DNA from: Streptomyces sp. Edi2
GTDB taxonomy: Bacteria > Actinomycetota > Actinomycetes > Streptomycetales > Streptomycetaceae
Assembly (NCBI RefSeq): GCF_040253635.1
Contig: NZ_JBEJGX010000003.1
Location: 1,860,001 to 1,924,000, forward strand
DNA length: 64,000 bases
Direction: 5' to 3'
In this document: positions 62,676 through 64,000 of the stretch, piece after piece
Position numbering within the stretch: position 1 is the stretch's first letter
Layout of the letters: every line of letters begins with the position of its first letter
Notes under the pieces: generated by a model
Seen by the model: only the letters and a program-made list of their open reading frames with translations
Databases searched by the model: none
Told to the model about the DNA's origin: nothing
Made by a program: the position numbers and the translations under genes

Positions 62676-64000
62676 ATGGGGCCGGAAGCGAAGATCGAAG
62701 CCGAGATCACGGTACGCAGGGCACTGGAGCTGCCCGCGCTGCGACGCGGCCTGCCGGAGGTCCTGGCCGGCGAGGACCGGCTGGACCGCCCGGTGCGCTG
62801 GGTGCACGCGGGCGAGGTCCCGCATATCGCCTCGCTGCTCAAGGGCGGCGAGCTGCTGCTGACCACCGGGCTGGGACTGGGTGCCCGGCCGTCCGAACAG
62901 CGCGCCTTCATCCGTAAGCTCGCGGACCGCGAGATCGCCGCTCTCGTCGTGGAGCTGGGCTCCCGTTTCGCGTCCCTGCCGGCCGCGCTGGTCGACGCCG
63001 CACGGGACTGCGGACTGCCGCTGATCCAGCTGCACCGCGAGGTCCCGTACGTCACGGTCACCGAAGCGATCCACACCGAGATCATCAACAGCCACTACGC
63101 GCTGCTGCGGCGGGCCGACGAGATCCTGCGGCGCTGCACGGATGTGCTGCTGCGGGGCGGCGGCGCTCCCGAGGTGCTGCGGCTGCTGGCCGTCTTCACC
63201 GGAAATCCGCTCTGCCTGGAGGCCCCCGACGGCAGCCCGCTGTACGCGGCGGGCCCGGACGCCGACGACGGCCCGGCGGACGCCGACCCGCTGCTGGCCT
63301 GGGAGGGCCTGCGCGACACCGGCGTACGCATCGACGTGCCCGGATGGGGGTCCCCCCGCGCATGGGGGTCCCCCCTGGTCGAGCGGAGCCGAGAGCTTGG
63401 GGGAGGAGCCGAGAGTGGGGGAGGCCCCGGCCCCGACGCGGTCCGTGCCCGCCTCGTCCTGCTGCCCGTCAACACCCCCTTGGCGCCGGTGCACCGGATC
63501 GCCGCCGAGCGCGCGGCCGACCTCCTGGCCGTCGTCATGCTCCAGTCCCGCCAGGAGGAAGTGCTCGCCGCCCGTGGCCGCGGCGACTTCCTCGCCGACC
63601 TGGCGGAGGGCCGGATCTCCGCCGCCGAGGCACCCGGCCAGGCCCGTCTGCTGGGCTTCCGCCCCGGCACGGACCCCGTGCTCCCGGTGGTGATGAGGCT
63701 GCCCGCGGGCCTCCCCTCCCCCGGCAGCTGGGCGCTGCTCGCCCAGGCGCTGCGCGAGGAACTTGCCACCCCTGGGGTGCCCGTGCTCCTCGGCGTACGC
63801 CCCGTGGAGGGCCGGGTTCCGATGCTCGTCGCGCTGCGCGGGGGCCAGGACCGCGATGCGCTCGCCGACCGGATCGCCGACGCGCTGCGTGCCGGAGTCG
63901 TCCGCACGGGCCTGGACCGGCCGGCCGCCCACCGTCCAGTGGTCGTGGTCGGCGCACCCGGCGACTGGGCGGCGGCAGGCCCCGGCCTGCGGCATGCCAC
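62676..64000 (+). CDS. PucR-family transcriptional regulator, 3' end outside the window
   Basis: The open frame starts at ATG 62676 (M-G-P-E-A-K-I) and runs 441 codons to the window edge. The N-terminal PucR domain is clear: ITVRRALELPALRRGLPEVLAGEDRLDRPVRWVHAGEVPHIASLLKGGELLLTTGLGL (about 11-70). The C-terminal helix-turn-helix should lie beyond the edge. PucR regulators control purine or amine catabolism. A stretch encoded by 63344-63423 is an inserted palindromic repeat read in frame. There is no ribosome-binding site; TACCGT (62662-62667) suggests a leaderless message. Confidence 0.85.
   Translation, partial: MGPEAKIEAEITVRRALELPALRRGLPEVLAGEDRLDRPVRWVHAGEVPHIASLLKGGELLLTTGLGLGARPSEQRAFIRKLADREIAALVVELGSRFASLPAALVDAARDCGLPLIQLHREVPYVTVTEAIHTEIINSHYALLRRADEILRRCTDVLLRGGGAPEVLRLLAVFTGNPLCLEAPDGSPLYAAGPDADDGPADADPLLAWEGLRDTGVRIDVPGWGSPRAWGSPLVERSRELGGGAESGGGPGPDAVRARLVLLPVNTPLAPVHRIAAERAADLLAVVMLQSRQEEVLAARGRGDFLADLAEGRISAAEAPGQARLLGFRPGTDPVLPVVMRLPAGLPSPGSWALLAQALREELATPGVPVLLGVRPVEGRVPMLVALRGGQDRDALADRIADALRAGVVRTGLDRPAAHRPVVVVGAPGDWAAAGPGLRHA
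63344..63423. repeat. Dispersed palindromic repeat of Streptomyces type, in frame within pucR-like gene
   Basis: Two copies of ATGGGGGTCCCCCC (63344-63357 and 63362-63375) are followed by CGAGCGGAGCCGAGAG and two GGGGGAGG-type ends. This pattern recurs in Streptomyces intergenic DNA from memory. It translates as GWGSPRAWGSPLVERSRELGG, with no stop. Confidence 0.7.

Overview
The window looks like a chromosomal segment of a Streptomyces or close relative. It has very high GC, ATGA/GTGA stop-start overlaps, many GTG/TTG starts, Streptomyces-type secreted proteins (streptogrisins, an SSI-family inhibitor, an LPMO) and a gene order resembling, from memory, the S. coelicolor SCO1738-SCO1777 neighbourhood and the M. 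tuberculosis Rv1699-Rv1713 block. I saw no rRNA, tRNA, CRISPR array or intact insertion sequence.

Layout. 1-4,975: the end of a phosphatase/anti-sigma kinase, a LAETG-anchored copper monooxygenase, a TetR regulator, a secreted lipase and a PPOX-type flavoprotein. 5,027-9,819: a mutasome pair (degenerate ImuB-like Y-family protein coupled to DnaE2) with a LexA-box-like site upstream. 10,126-13,680: a membrane protein/NTF2-fold pair, a tautomerase, and a divergent SDR/TetR pair with inverted repeats between them. 14,050-18,355: SSI inhibitor, two streptogrisin proteases and a Band 7 protein. 19,205-33,728: mostly single genes (SepF paralogue, glutaryl-CoA-type dehydrogenase, MFS pump, PIG-V-like and GT4 glycosyltransferases, PAP2 phosphatase, I78-type inhibitor, orphan cytochrome oxidase subunit I, WYL regulator, Rpf-like protein, hypothetical proteins).

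33,757-46,403 is the conserved core on the minus strand. aroH-tyrA-cmk-plsC-der form one overlapping run. A ParA-like ATPase, a ribbon-helix-helix-like protein, scpA, scpB and an RsuA/RluB pseudouridine synthase form another, linking chromosome organisation and ribosome maturation. Between them sits an ADP-ribosylglycohydrolase plus two RlaP-type nucleotidyltransferases, separated from the scp run by a perfect 17-bp inverted repeat with a T-run abutting the glycohydrolase start. This cassette is the best candidate here for an undescribed system.

46,745-54,973: alanine dehydrogenase, a STAND-like ATPase/TPR protein with a degenerate P-loop, a Nudix hydrolase, CTP synthase and a GH15 enzyme. 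55,000-59,760 looks like an acquired patch: IS481 and TnsA-like fragments, two zinc-less quinone-oxidoreductase-like enzymes flanking a TetX-like FAD monooxygenase, a divergent TetR gene and an orphan terminator. 59,841-64,000: a GH64 beta-1,3-glucanase and a LacI regulator diverging around a 14-bp perfect palindrome, then a PucR-family regulator cut off by the window and carrying an in-frame dispersed palindromic repeat.
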